From assembly GCA_008330645.1 (NCBI GenBank), contig VLTN01000003.1, forward strand, positions 806,001-870,000: a stretch of DNA of 64,000 nt. The letters are read 5' to 3'. A program made the position numbers and the translations under genes. The DNA is from Cafeteria roenbergensis. Lineage: Eukaryota > Sar > Bigyra > Bicosoecida > Cafeteriaceae. Below the pieces are notes generated by a model. It was not told the DNA's origin and did no database searches. It saw only the letters and a list, made by a program, of their open reading frames with translations. Position 1 is the stretch's first letter, and every line of letters starts with the position of its first letter. Below are positions 10,691-23,500 of the stretch, piece by piece.

Positions 10691-11146
10691 GCGGCGGCGA
10701 AGTGCGACATGCTGCGGAGCAAGGAGTCAGCGAGGCCGAGCAGTGCGACCAGTCTCTCGTTTGCGGTGCAGAGGCGGCTTCCGGGGAGAAGAACGACAGC
10801 GGGGCCGAAGGGGAGGCGGAGAGCGACCAAGCGGACACTGCTGGTGCAGGGGGCGATGGGGAGGCCGCTGCACAGCGAGATGCTGAGGCTGTGGGTGTCG
10901 AATCACCGGTCGTGGCTGCCGGGGACGACGATTCAACCGGCACCAAGGAGGCTGTCGCTGCCCAACCGGATGCACGCATGCAGAGCGCGGCTGCGGGCGC
11001 TGCCGCCAGTGAGACCGAGGCCAGGCACCCGGCTCCCCCCAGCCGGGATGCGAGACAGGTTGCACTGGACGCGCTGCAGCCGTCGCTTCATTTTATCGAG
11101 GCTGCATCCAGCAGCGACGATGGGCCGAACCTGGACCGGGCAGCGC

Positions 11147-11200
<54 letters not shown>

Positions 11201-12006
11201 GCGGCGGCGGCGGCGACGGCGGCGACGGCAGTCGTCGAGAGCCCACGCGTGAGCCAGACGCCGGCGAGTCGTCGGAAGACTCTGCTGGAAGGGCTGCTCT
11301 CGTGCCGTCGCGCTTCGTGCGCCTGTCGAATCTGGTGCGACCGCTGACAGCTTCGCGCTTGGAGGCGTGGGTTCGCTCTCTGGCGGGGCCTGCGAGCATT
11401 GGTGCGCCTGCTGGGCCCGATGGGGCGGAGCGGTGGATGTGGATTCACCCTTTGAAGACAGAAGCTGTTGTGGCGCTGGCAACGGTTGATGCAGCCGACT
11501 TGGTGCGACAGGCCGCTGACGGGGCCAAGTTTCCTGCTGGGCGGGTGGATGGTGGCGTGGTTGTCGCTTCTTTTAGCGACATCTCGCCCGAGGCGGCTGG
11601 TGCCGAGTCCGAGGCCGAGCGAAGCAAAGCGAGGGCGGCTGTTGCCTCGCGGGTCGAGCACTTGCCGATGCCAGCGAACCCTGCAGCGGCGCCTGAGCCA
11701 GCGTCTCCCGCCGAGCCTCAGCCTTCCGCAGAGCCATTGGCGGCCACCGCCACGTCCCCCGTGCCGGGGAAGGAGCCGCAGCGAGACGTTGTGCAAGTCG
11801 TCCAGCATTCGACAGGGTTCGCCCCTCCCCTGCCCCACGCCGCGTCGATGGCAGGCAAGTGCCCGGACGAGCTGTTCCGGCGCACGGAAGCGGTGCCGCC
11901 TCTGTACTGGAGCCCCGTGCCCGGCCACGTTGCCAAGCGAGCCAAGGAGCGAGCGGCGAGTCAGCTCCAGCCGAGCAGCCGAAGGAGCGGACCAGACGAC
12001 GAGTAG
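10258..12006 (+). CDS. ACIN1: Acinus-like SAP-domain protein (ASAP complex)
   Basis: Single exon, 582 residues, from the ATG just before the SAP domain. SAP domain at residues 1-40 ([14 protein letters not shown] then [10 protein letters not shown]), a DNA/chromatin-binding helix pair. Next comes a long acidic region rich in Ser, with poly-Ser runs from AGC repeats. An RRM-like segment at about residues 345-450 begins [14 protein letters not shown]. Near the C-terminus, [20 protein letters not shown] matches the acinus motif that binds RNPS1 and SAP18. Acinus scaffolds the ASAP complex, linked to the exon-junction complex, splicing and apoptotic chromatin condensation. The order SAP, RRM-like, RSB motif is diagnostic. 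It is shorter than animal acinus and lacks the long RS/RE tails. Being intronless is notable for a splicing-linked factor. Confidence 0.85.
10654..10689 (+). repeat. (AGC)12 trinucleotide repeat in the acinus gene
   Basis: Twelve uninterrupted AGC units encode poly-Ser in the acinus frame and pass directly into GGC (Gly) codons. Such a tract is likely to vary in length between strains. Confidence 0.95.
11149..11199 (+). repeat. (AGC)17 trinucleotide repeat in the acinus gene
   Basis: Seventeen AGC units encode the longest poly-Ser run in the window, followed by GGC repeats (poly-Gly). It lies in the disordered acidic linker before the RRM-like segment, so length change would be tolerated. 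Confidence 0.95.
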
Positions 12007-12265
12007 CTGCCTCGCGGTGGCGGTGGCATAGCAGGGCTCGCGGAGCGCGCCGCAAACGATTGGTTTCTGTTGGGTTGCGATTGGGCGATGCATGCGTGGG
12101 TGCTTGAGAGACAGCGCAGCGGTCGAGCCTTGCATCGGCGCCGGAATCGGCACATGGGCCTGCGGTCTCTTGCCGCGGCCCCTCGCCAACAAGCAGCCTC
12201 CTAAAGAAGGCTCTGTTCGTGGTGAGTTGCGCGTGCAGCGGCTGGTGGGCAGTCTCGAGGCGCCG

Positions 12266-13814
12266 TCACTCAGCTCCGGCGACGCCGCTTGGGTCAGGCA
12301 TGAATGTGCCGGAGAGAAGCTCCTCTTTGCTCGCCTCCTCGGCAATCCGGCGAAGGGGAGCACTTGGGCCGGAGCCCGGGAAGCCGGCAGAGCGAATCTC
12401 ATTGGACCGCGGCACACCCGATTCGGCGGGGTTGGGAGGCATGATGCGGAGGTGTCCGTCAGAGAGCGATGCCACACGAGAGCTGCCGTCGTCGACACCC
12501 GGAACCGTGCCCGTTGCCGCACTCAGAGGGTCCGTGGGCTGTCGCTCCCGGCGAAGCCCACCACCGACTGCCACCGCCGTTGTGCTAGGTTCCTCACCAA
12601 AGTCGGCCGGCCGTGCCCTCTTTGCGTGCTGGGCAACGTCTGTTTCTGGCGGTGGGCCCCAGGCGGGGTTCACAGACGCGCCCACGGCAGCCATGCTTGC
12701 CCAGCGGATGATGGGCTGCACGGACTGGACGGGAAGCGACGGCATTGAGGCCGCAAGCGCTGAACTTCTCGGCCCTTCCGCCTGCGGCAGAGCGCCCTGC
12801 CGCTTCGTAGAGGATGTGTCGCCGTTTTGGTGCATCTCCTCGCGCATGGCGTTGGCAGTGTGCCGCGCGAGCGACGCCGGCAAGCTCATCCCTTCCTCGC
12901 GCTGCGCCACGGCCGCCTCCCCGGCCTCCTTGCCCGTCGGGCCAGCGTCGTCTGCCTGCCCACGCGCAACATGCCGCCTGTTCAGGGGCAGTGGTGGCGC
13001 CCAGGATGGCAGCATGCCCAGCCCGCTTGCGCCCGCGTGCCGGCGCGCAAGCACCGAAATGCGCTTCGTGTTTGTCGCCGTGTTCGCCTCTGCCTTGGCA
13101 GACGACTTGGCAACCGCCTGGGAAATGTCTGCAACGTGGCAGGAGAGACGGCAACGCTGGCCTGATCCGGGTTGGGCGTGCGTGGGGCAAGCGTCCGAAG
13201 CGCGGCCGACGAATGCGAGCGTGTGCCGCGCCCGGCCTGCGGCCCGCCCTCACCGATTTTGTGGATGCGGCTGCACTCCAGGTCCGCTTCGGCAGCCTGA
13301 GACGCGCGGATGGCCTCCATTGCCGCTGCGCACGGCTTGGCTGCGGGCGCCACGTCGTTGCCCCGCATTCCGAGGAGCAAGTCGCCAACGTTGACGCGCG
13401 TCCTGCACTGCAACTCGGCCACGCCGCGGGCAGTCTCGCCCACGGACTGAAGGTCTGCGAAGCACAGGTTCGCGCAACTCGCACAGCGCGAGAGGTGGCG
13501 TCCGCTGGGTGCCGCCAGCGGCCCAGTTGACAACCGCGCGTGGCGCCTGCGAGCGGCCACTGAAATTCGCCCCTTTCCCCCTCCCCCGGCACCGGGTCCC
13601 GCCCGCCACATCGCCGCTGCGCGCTCGAGCAAGCGCCGGCCACGCCCTCACAGTCGAGCACAATGTCTGCGATGCTGTTCAGGGCGCGCTCGGAGATCTC
13701 CCCAACGCCGTCAATCTCGCCGGATGCCTCGATGATGCAGCGGTGCAACACATCCCGCATGTAAGGGCCCTGACCGGGCAGCACAGGTGGGACATCAGGC
13801 CCAGTCGACTCCAT
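12266..13814 (-). CDS. TAF8: TAF8-like histone-fold protein (TFIID subunit)
   Basis: Three exons, complement(12266-13128, 13254-13454, 13652-13814), give 408 residues. Joining exons 1 and 2 (intron GTGAGG...CGCAG, phase 1) restores a continuous histone fold of the bromodomain-associated type: ERALNSIADIVLDY then LQSVGETARGVAELQCRTR and VNVGDLLLGMRGNDV. The aromatic/Gly pattern and the 'GRT..NV.D..LA' analogue fit TAF8, which pairs with TAF10 in the TFIID core needed for RNA polymerase II initiation. TAF3 has the same fold and is the main alternative. Exon 2 continues with KPCAAAMEAIRASQAAEADL (helical); exon 3 is low-complexity with Lys-rich AKSSAKAEANTATNTKR. Its start lies 148 bp from UTP20, head to head. 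Confidence 0.7.
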
Positions 13815-13962
13815 TGGGCCGGGCAGAGCGAGGCGGGCGGCGGGGCCTCGTCGCGGGCCGGCCCTGTGCTGGCGGGTTGCTTTCGCCTTGGCGACGGAGC
13901 TCGCGGGCGGCTCTGCAGGCGCGGAGCGAAGGCTCTGCCTGAAGGGCGGGCACTCGCCCGCG
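13815..13962. promoter_or_regulatory. Probable bidirectional promoter, TAF8-like / UTP20
   Basis: Only 148 bp separate the two divergent initiation codons, the tightest head-to-head spacing in the window. No TATA-like element was recognised. The sequence is GC-rich throughout. Confidence 0.5.
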
Positions 13963-16900
13963 ATGTCCTATGAGTACGTCGACTCCCTGAACCGGGGGGA
14001 TGGGGCGAACCGCTTCCGGTACCAGGGCTTTGCCGAGCGCGTGGCGGCCATTGACGTGGACATCACCGCCCACGGCCCCGCTTCCCACGAGCAGCGGGCT
14101 CTGCCCAAAGACGTGCGCCTCACGCTCGCGCTCCCTGACGCCGGCGCCCGCCTGGCGCGCAAGGCCGGCTGGCGCTCGTGTTTGCCATAGTTGCGGCGCG
14201 CTTGGGGTGGCGACTGGGGCGCTCGCGGGCACCGCGGTGAGCTTGCAACTGCCTCGCCAGCAGTTGCTAACCTCTCGCTTGCCGGCACTCCTCGTTGCTT
14301 TACTTGACGCCTCGCAGGGGGAATCGGGCACGTTCTTCCGCGATGAGATGATTCGCTTGCGCGACGTTGACACGAGCTACTCGTTCAGGGACTTTTGCGC
14401 CCAAGTGCGCTCGATTTCGGGAAGCATGGGCCAGCTCTTGTTTCACCGCACCAAAATCGTCGACGCCATCATCGAATCACTTGACGACTCGTCAAGTGTG
14501 GCGTGGCCGAGCGTTCTGGAGCTGACGGGCGTGCTGGCGCGAGACCTCCGCGAGGAACTCTACCCTGAGGTGCCGCGCCTGGTTCGGGCGCTCGCAAAAA
14601 TGCTCGACCCCTCCAAGGTGAGAGGAGGCGAGCCCGCGCGGCCCCCACAGCCATCCGGGCTTGAGTTTCGCCACCGTATCGCTGTTTTGCGCGATGCCCT
14701 CCCAGTCGAACCAGCACACTTCCGAGGAGCTCCCTCGCCCTGCCCTGCCCCGCCGTCACGTCCCTCTGCTGAGTGCTGCCCCCCTTGTGGTCCTCTCCCA
14801 CGAATCTCCCGGCTCTCGCGTTCGCAGCCTGAGCTGACCGCCGCCGCCTTCCGGGCGCTGGGCTACCTGTTCAAGTTCCTCTCCGATGTCTTGGCAGCCA
14901 ACCTGGATGACGTCAAGGGCTGGTACGGGACCCTCCTGGGGAACAGCAAGGAGTTCGTTCGCCGGTTCGCAGCCGAGTCGTTTGCGCTCCTGCTTCGCCG
15001 GCTCGAGCCCGACCAGCTTCTCGGCCACGTCGCATCGCTCGTCAAGGTGATCGGGGCCCCTGCGCGACAGGGGGGCGAGGCCCGCGAGGTCACGCTTCAG
15101 CCTGCCTCCCTTCGCGACGGCATCGCGAGGCTCATTGCGGAGCTCTGCAGGGGATCCAGAGGCGTGCTGCACTCGGGCGCCAGGGACGTGCTCGTTGCCG
15201 TCGCTGGGGCAGGCCGGCCCAAGCGGCCCAAGGCTCTTCGCACCTTGCCCAAGCCAGCCAAGGGGGCGGTCGTGCGCACGTCCCAGCTCGAGGCTGCAGC
15301 AGCTGCGTTTGTGCCCGGGGCCGAGCTGTCCGGGTCCATCGCTCGCGGCGCGCTGCGGCACGAGCTGCTCCACCGCGCCATCTGCCAGATCGCTGCCGCT
15401 CTTGACGGAGGAAAGGACTGCAAGGTGCTGTGGCGGCTGATCACGACCGAAGCCAAGGAGGCAGGGGCGCGAATGGCAGCTGCACGGGCCGCAGCAGCCT
15501 CCACAGACGGCGCCGTCGCTGCTGCGGGGATCTCGCACTGCACGGAGCTGGGCTACGGCGTCGCACGGCTCTGCGGCTCGGCCCTGACTCTTGTCACGGC
15601 GCGGGGGGGGCGAGTTTCTGCGGCACACGCTGTGTCGGTGTCCAAGGCGGTAAAGGCCTTGCTGGCAGCCAGCTTCTTTGTGTCCGCCTCCACCCCCACC
15701 GCGACGCGCGTCGCCGTCGTTCGCCTCGTGGCGGCCGCGTGGCCCCTGATGAGCGGGATCCTCGAGCCCGCCGCAGCTCGCGCTGGAGCCACCTCGTCCT
15801 TGGCCGCTGCGGCTGCGACCGGCCGCGCGGGCGCCGACGACTCTGACGACGACGACGACGGCGATGACGATGGACAGGCGGACGAGGGTGACGCGGAGGA
15901 CGCCGAAGTGGCCGCCCTGCTCTCAGGCGTGCAGAAGCGTCTCCAGAAGCTGAAGCGCAGCGAGGGGAAGCGAGCGGCTGCAGGCAAGCGCGGAGGAGCA
16001 GCCAGTGGCGCGCTGCTGCGCCCAGACACGCTCCGCGCCGTGATTGCGGACATTACTTCCCTGGCGCCGGATGCAACCTGCATCCGAGCTCCGGAACTCC
16101 CCAGCGCCATCGCAGCCCTTGCCGGCTGCCCGCTGCCGTCGGACCCGGCCCTGCAAGGCGGCGCTCACGGTGCCGCTGACGCTGCCGCGCACCAAGCGGC
16201 GTCGCAGCACTCCCGCGCCCGCGCTCGTGCCGTGGCGGCAGGCGAGACTGGCGCCGCCACCACAGGCGACTCGCCTGACGAGCTGCGGATGGCAGACCCG
16301 TTCGACGGCACTGACTCGTCCGACCCGCTCCCTGCTGCAGCCATCGTCACCTCGGCGCTGCGCTCCATCGTCGAGCACTCGGCCGCGGGGCTCGTGGGCG
16401 CCACAGGCATGTCGGAGCGCGCGCAGGAGCGCGCCTCGGAGTCCTCCACTCTCGCCACGCGCGCTCTTCTCTCCTACCTGGACAGCGTCGCGGGCCAGGC
16501 CGGAGCGATGCTGCCCGAGCCTGCTCCCGCCGGGCCCGGAGCGTCGCCCTCGCGGCACCGTGCCCCCGCGACGCCTGCAGAATCCTTCGCGCGCCAGACG
16601 GCCATCAGCGGCATCCTCGCGCTCCACGCCACCCTGCACGGCGCCTGCGTTTCGCCGTCCAGCGCGACTGGCCGGGCGCCGCCCCCGCTGAGCCTTCCCT
16701 CCCACCGCCGGCAGTCTTTCGCGTCGTCCGTCGTGCTCACTGCGGCTGGCAGGCTTCGCACGTTCCGTCGCCGGCGCGATGGCACAAGCGTGGCGACAGG
16801 CGCTTCGGCCGGGAGCCAGGTTGCCGCTCTCGTCGACTCCCTTGCGGCCAACGGCTCGTGGCACAAGGCCTCTCCCGCGGAGGCGTGGGCGGCCCTGGAG

Positions 16901-17486
16901 GCGTCGGCGGCCATTGAGCCCCAAAGCTGGAGCGAGCGGGCAGCCATGCTGCGGGCGGCGCTGCCCGACACTGTCGCGCTCTCGCGCGCCTTTACCCAGG
17001 CAGCAGCAGGCGCAGCGGGCGAGGACAGCAGCCGGCGTGGCGGGCTGAACGAAGCTTGCTGGACCATGAGGAGGGCGTCGACCTGCTTCGCGGAGCTCGC
17101 TTCCGCTGCCGAGGAGAAGACTGCAGTGGATATCCGCCGGTCCGAGGTAGAACTCGCGATGGCAGCGGCAGCAGAGGCTGGCGGCATCGCGTCTGACGCG
17201 CTTAGCACCACGTACGCTGGCTACCAGCCCGCGGAAGAGCTGGCTCGTGCGCGCCTTGCAGCTTCCGCGGCGCTGGCGTTGCTTGAGGGCTGCGCTCGGC
17301 TGCTTGCGGTTGCCCGCGCACGGAGTGAGTCGAGCGCCCTCAAGCAATCGTTTGGCGCCGCTGGCTTCGAGACGCTGGCCCTGTCGCGACTCGTGGACGC
17401 GCTGGCGTGCCCGGACAGAGCGGTTCGACTGGCGGCCCTGCGCTGCCTGGCGTGCTTCGACGAGCCCGCGTGGGACGGGTCCCGAG

Positions 17487-17517
<31 letters not shown>

Positions 17518-20500
17518 CAGCAGCAGGGCCGGAGCCAGCGCAGACGCCCTGCTTGCCGACGGCGAAGCAGACAGCGACTCCGAGGACGACGACGACGACG
17601 ACGAAGGGCCTAAGAGCGACAGCGATGGCGACGAGGACGACGCCAGCGAGGAGGACTCGGCGAGCGACAGCGATGGCGCTCGCGAGCGGACTCGTAGGGG
17701 CTCCTTTGCCAACGACGAGGACGCAATCAGCTGCATCGCCATGCTTGCGGAGGCCGAGGCTCTCGAGGTGACCCTCATCGCGGAGCGGGCCCGCCTGACG
17801 CGTCTGGATGCCGTTGCGCGAGCCGCCTCCCTCAGGCGGCTGCACCCCGTTGTGGTCCGGGCGGCGGCGTCGGCCCTTATTGGAACATTGTTCTTGCGCT
17901 TCGCGCCCGCCAATGCGGCGGCAAGCAAGGGCCTCCGTGCGCTGGCCAACGCCTCCCCGCACACCGTGTGGCCGCGTCTGGCCCGCCATGCGCTCCTTGT
18001 CACCAGCGCCCGCCCTCGCGGCGGCACGGTGGGGCCGCGCACGACGGCGAGCCAGTCGCTCGTTGGTTTGACCCCGGCTCTCGGCCGCGTCGTCTCCCTG
18101 GTGGAGGCGTGGGGCTTGGCGCCGGCGCGTGCGCTTGACGGCGTCGCCTTCGCTGCCGGGACGGCCCTGGCGGGCGACGCCTTCATCGACGAGCGAGGGC
18201 ACCTGCGGCACGGGGACGACGACGCCAAGGTCGCCGCACGGCTCTCTGTATCGGCGGCTGCAGGCCAGCAGCGCATGGTGCTGGGTGCTGGTGGCTGCAC
18301 CGACCCGCACCGCTCCCACTCGCTTGCGCTCAGCCTGCTTGCCACCTTGGCCCGCTTCTCTGAGGCGCGCAGCCGGGCACTCGTGGGTCTCTTCCTCGCG
18401 TTCATGCGGGACGACTTCTACGCGTCGTCTCAGCGTGCCGACCCGGACGCCTCGGAGCTGCAGCTCGCTGGCGTCATCGGCCTTGCAAAGGACCGCATCG
18501 CCGCACTGGAGGCAGCCGGCATCACTCCCGTCGGCGTCGCAGCCCTTGACGAGGCAGCGCCGGGGGGCACTGCCAAGGCTGCGGATGCAGCGGAAGCCAG
18601 AGCGGTGGAGAGGCTGGCTCTCCGGCGCCTCGTGCGGGGATGCAGCGCCGCTCTGGCGTTCCCGCTGCCCAACCGGTCGGGAACGGCGAGGCTGCGGGAC
18701 TGGCTCGGCCTCTTCAAGGTGTTCCGCAAGCCTGGCACGTCCATGGGAGGCCGGGAGCTTCACGGGCTCTACATCCGCCTCCTTGGCAAGCCCTTTGGCG
18801 GCATCTCGCAGGCTGCCCTCCCGTGTCTGCTCGCCTTTCAGGAGGAGCACACGGCCCCTTACGCTGACGTCCTCGCCCGCATGGTGTCGCCGTCGGAGTT
18901 CCGCCGCGTGATGACCCACTTTGACGTGTCCGAGGCGTCGAGCGCGAAGGCCATCGCAGACCACGTTGACGCAGTGGCCATGGCAGCCAGCTCCTCCGGT
19001 GCGGCCACGGACGACGAGGGACCCCGTGCCATCCTGCCGCACCACCGCAAGGGCGTCATTCCTGTGATTGTGCGCATCCTCATGGGCCAGGTGTTGGGCC
19101 GGCCGGGGAAGGGCCGCGGTGGCGTTCGCGCGTCTCAGGCGGCCCGCCGCTCGGCCATCCTGTCCTTCCTGTCGCGCCTCTCCGCGGAGGAGTCCTCCCT
19201 TGTCGTCCACGTTGCTATGCGGGCCTTTGTTCCTCCTGTCGCCGCTCGCTGCGTGGACACCAGCGGCGGCGAGACTGGAGCCGACGGCGAGTTCCCTGCA
19301 GCCGACACCATCTGGGCGCCGGAGGCGCACTCGGATGCGGCCGGCTTCGCGGCGCTGGTGGCGGCCATCGACCCGCAGCTCGAGTCGATGTCTGCCAGTG
19401 TTGGGCACGGCTTCCTCATGCTTGCCGGAGACCTCTTCAAGCACTGCGGCGCGCAGCTCGAGCCGTACAGGCACCGCGTGCTGGCCGTGGTCGTCGCTCT
19501 CATCCGTGCCTGCGCCCCGCGGTCGGCCACTGCTGAGGATGTGGCAGATGACGAGGCTGCCGAGGCTGGGCTTGCGTCCGCCGAAGGCTCGGGCGCAGCC
19601 GAGGACCTGGACGACGGGGACGACTTCGCAATGGCCGGCCCCCGCGCAGCAGACGTGCCAGCGGCAGCCTCGCACCACCAAAACACCGCCCCTCCCTTGC
19701 AGGCGCGGGCTCGCACCATCCGCACCCTGGCGGTGCTGCGCCTTCGGGACGCGGCGCTCCAGCACCCGGGCGAGCCCTTGGAGGCGGAGGTCAGCATGGC
19801 GCTCTCCGCCATGTCCGTTGCTCTGCACGGCCTGCCCTTGGCGGCGGTTGCTGCTGGCAAGCCCCCCGCCTTGCTGCTGCTTCTGCAAGCGCTTTGCGGC
19901 TCCGATGTCCAGGCGCCTCTGCTCGCCAGCTGCTCCCACGCGCTCCCGGCTCTGGTCGGAACGCTCAGTGCTGGTCTCACTGCTAGCGCCGTCACCGACG
20001 GGTACGGCGACGTCGACCGCGTGGTCACAGGCAAGGGCGCGGCTGGCACAGTTGTGGCAGCTGCCCTCTCGGCGGTGTGCTCCTTGCTGGCGCTTGACGC
20101 TGCGGCGCTCGGCATCAAGGGGAACAGAGGGCCCCTCAGCGCGCTGTACGCAGACGCGGGCGTGACTGACCCGGCAGACGAGCCCGCCGCCGAGGTCGGC
20201 GCCGCCGCGGCCCCCAGCGCCGTAGCCATGCTCACGCGGTCCAGGCGCGAGCCCATTCTGGCGCCGTTCCTGCCGGCGGTGCTGGAGCACCTCGCCACGC
20301 GCATGGCGGCGCGCTCGCGCGCCCCCGTGAGCGCCATCGCCGTTGCGCCGCGTGGCGCCCCTCGGGCCGACGTGGCCCGCACTGTGCGCGAGGTGTTCGG
20401 CCACACCGCCCCCGAGATCGCTTGCTCCCCCGGCGCCGGCAATGGCTCCATGCCCGCCACCGAGCTGCTGCTCCTGGCTGCTGTGGGCCAGCTGCTCTCG

Positions 20501-23500
20501 GACACCAAGGTTGCCGGCCCGCTTCTGGCCGCAGCCGCGGCTAGCGCCAGCGCCACGCGCCACCCCTCCACGGTGCCGAGCGGCTGCGGCCTGCTTGGCC
20601 CGCCTGGCGACGCCGCGGGCGAGAGTGCCGGGAGCAGGGCCGCCGAGCAGCGCGTGCCGGACCTGGCCTCCACCGTCGTCTCCCTCCTGGCTGAGCACGT
20701 CTTCTCGGCCTCCGTCGCGCGGAAGCGCCGGTCCGCCGCGGCGGAGGACCCGTCGTTCGACGCTGACATCGGCGACGACCCATCGAGCGACGTGCGCGAG
20801 GGCACGCTCGCAGTGATCCAGCGCCTGGCCCTGGTGGCCTCGCGCCCGGGCCGCGCGGTCGAGGCGGTCGCCGGAGTTCTCGGGCCTGGCCCGCTGCGCG
20901 CCGCCCCAGGCAGCGCCAGGGCTGCTGCCGTGCGGGTGCTAGCCGCGGCCGTGGACGCTGCCGGCACGCCACTTGCCAAGGAGATGGCGGTGCTGCTGGT
21001 GCGCGCGAACACCCTGCCCTCGGCGGCAGTGGCGGGAGCCACGGGCGGCGGCATCGACGACCGCTGGGACTACGACGCCATCGGCTCCGCCTGCGAGGAG
21101 CTCACCCGCCCCGGCAAGATCGCGCAGCTCCTGAGCGAGGACCCCACCGCCGCGCCGCTGCCCGCGGCCAGCGAGCCAGACTCGGTGTCTGCCTGGCAGA
21201 TCGTCCCCGCGCTGTTCGAGCACCTTGCCACCTTGGCAATGGACTCGGACATGGCCACGCGCTCGGCGGCGGGCAGGGCCATGCTGGCAGTTGTGGCTGG
21301 CTGCTGCGACGCGGCCGCTGCCCTGGAGTCCGAAGCCCGCGTGCGCTCTCCCTTCGCGGAGCACGGAATTCCCTCGCGCGCGGCTGCGGCGCTGGGCGTG
21401 CTCGCCCACTGGATCTCGCCGGGCATTCGCCGCGGTCTGCTTGCTGCGGACGCCGCGTGCCGGCGCTCGTTCGTGCAGGCCCTGGCAGAGCTGGCTCGGC
21501 GTGCGGCAGCGTGGGACGGCGTGGAGGTCCTGCTGTGTGGCCGCCTTCCGGCGGGCTTTGACCTCGTGCGCGTGCGGGCCATCGAGTCGGCGCGTGGGCT
21601 CCCGGCTGCTGTCGCGGTCGCCGGCGGCGACCTGTTCTACAGCGACTTGCACTGGCTAGGCAGGGACGACGTGGCGCTTCGCCGCGGCGTGCGAGCGGCG
21701 GAGGCTGGTCCGGCAGCGAGCGCAGACTCGAGCTCCGCTTCTGCAGCGAATGCGGCCGCGGCTGCGGATGCCGTTGAGGCCGCGGCCGCGGCCGCGGCTG
21801 CGGCGAGCACGGAAGCGGACGCCGACCCGCAGGTGCTGGAGGCACTGGTCGACGTTCACCTGGAGCGCCGCGCGCGCGCTCTGGGCAAGGCGGCACGCAT
21901 CCTCGAGCAGAGCATTGCCGCGCCCGCTGGGGGGCGTGCCTTGTCGCCCCGCACGGTCCAGCACGTGCTCGCGCCGCTTGCAGTCCATGCGCTTCATGAC
22001 CAGGCCAGAGCGCCGTCGCGCACCGGGGCGGCTCGCCGCGCCAGGCAGTCTGGCGGCCTCCACGCCGAGGCCGCTCGCGTCATTGGGCTGTGCGCGCGCA
22101 TTGTCCCGTGGCGGCAGTGGCTGGGCCTCTTGCGCACTCTGCTTGCGCAGGTCACCGAGGCGCGCTCGCCAGCCCGTGAGGACGTGGTGGTTGCAGCAGT
22201 GTCTGCTGTGATTGACTCCTTCCACTTTGACATTCGCCGCGTGGAGATGGGCTCAGACGCGGGGAAGGCACCTCTTCGCAGGCAGCGGCGCGGAAAGCGA
22301 GGCGCGCCCAAGTCTCGCGCCAAGGCTTCCGGTGGCCCGAACAGTGGGGCCAGGATGCCCAAGGTCGAGGACGAGCCGGAGCACGGCACCGAAGGCGAAG
22401 GCGAAGGAGAGAAGCCCAAGTCCGCCGGCGACGAGGAGGACGGCGGCGACAGCGGCGGCAGCGACGCAGAGGAAGACGACAGCCAGCACAGCAAGCCCGA
22501 GCAGACCGAGGAGAATCTGGCGGCGAACGACCACGCTGCCATTAGGGCCGAGGCCCAGGCTGCCTCCAGGGCGTTCTTGGACGACGGAGCGGCCCAGGCC
22601 ACGCTGGCGGACGCCAGCGCAAGCCAGGGCACGAGCGCCGCCAGCTCCAGCAGCGGGGCCCCGGGCGCCGGCGCTGTCACTGACCCTTCGGAAGTCACGT
22701 TCCGCCTCATCGGCGTGATGCTCCGCGCGCAGGGCGGCGAGGCGCCCCAGCAGGCCGACTCGGGCCTGTCTGCGGCCGGTGTCGCGCTCCTTGCGCAGCT
22801 GGCGGACCGCGTGATGCCCTGGGACGCTGCCAGCGGCGTGCTTCCCCCCGGCGTGGCCGCCGGCGACCTTCCGACCTCGCACTCCCTGGCCGCGGTGCAG
22901 GAGGCTGCGGACGCGCGCAGCGCCATTCGCACGTCCCTTCTGCGCAGGGTGCTCCCGGCGGTGCGCGGCCTGCTCCGTCGGGGCGCCCAAGACGCTGCCC
23001 AGGCGGATGACGACGCCCGGGCTGCGGGTCGCTTCTCCTCGGGCACTGTGACCCGCGAGCGCTCCTCCCGCGGGCCGGCCTCCAGCGCGGGCGCGCTGCG
23101 CCCCCCCGTTGCAGTGGCGCTGACCAAGCTGCTGCGGCGGCTGCCGCGGTCTGTCTTCCGCGTGGAGCTGCCGCGTCTGCTGCTTCGGGTCTGCGCCACG
23201 CTCACTTCGCGGGCGCAAAACGTTCGCGACCGCACGCGTGCCGCCCTGGGCCGTGTGGCTGCCGAGCTCGGGCCTGCCGGCCTTCGCCCCGTGCTCATGC
23301 ACCTCAAGGGCGCGCTGCGCGAGGGCGGGTTTCAGGCCCACGTGCTGGGCCACACCATGGCAGTGGTGCTTGAGACGCTTGAGCCCCAGCTCGCCATGAA
23401 GGCCCCGCTCGCGGACTCGTACCGCGCCGACGTAGACGACCTGACCGTGGACGACGTCCTTGACGACGCCGCGGAGGTCGTGCACGCCGACGTCCTGCCA

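Noticed and set aside
14000-14317. Start of UTP20 at 14000 by simple frame extension
   Set aside because: The conserved N-terminus lies in another frame from 13963 and is joined by a GTGCGC...CGCAG intron. The 14000-14317 frame is partly intron and antisense-like.
15047-15100. A possible 54-bp in-frame intron in UTP20 (GTGATC...TTCAG)
   Set aside because: It is half the length of the shortest intron here and ends TTCAG rather than GCAG. It was kept as coding, though not excluded.
15923-20698. A 1591-codon open frame on the minus strand inside UTP20
   Set aside because: It is a shadow of the GC3-rich sense frame. It lacks family blocks, and its Arg/Gly/Ala-rich composition is typical of antisense frames. 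Similar long shadows at 22253-24784, 26039-28273 and 46661-48439 were dropped for the same reason.
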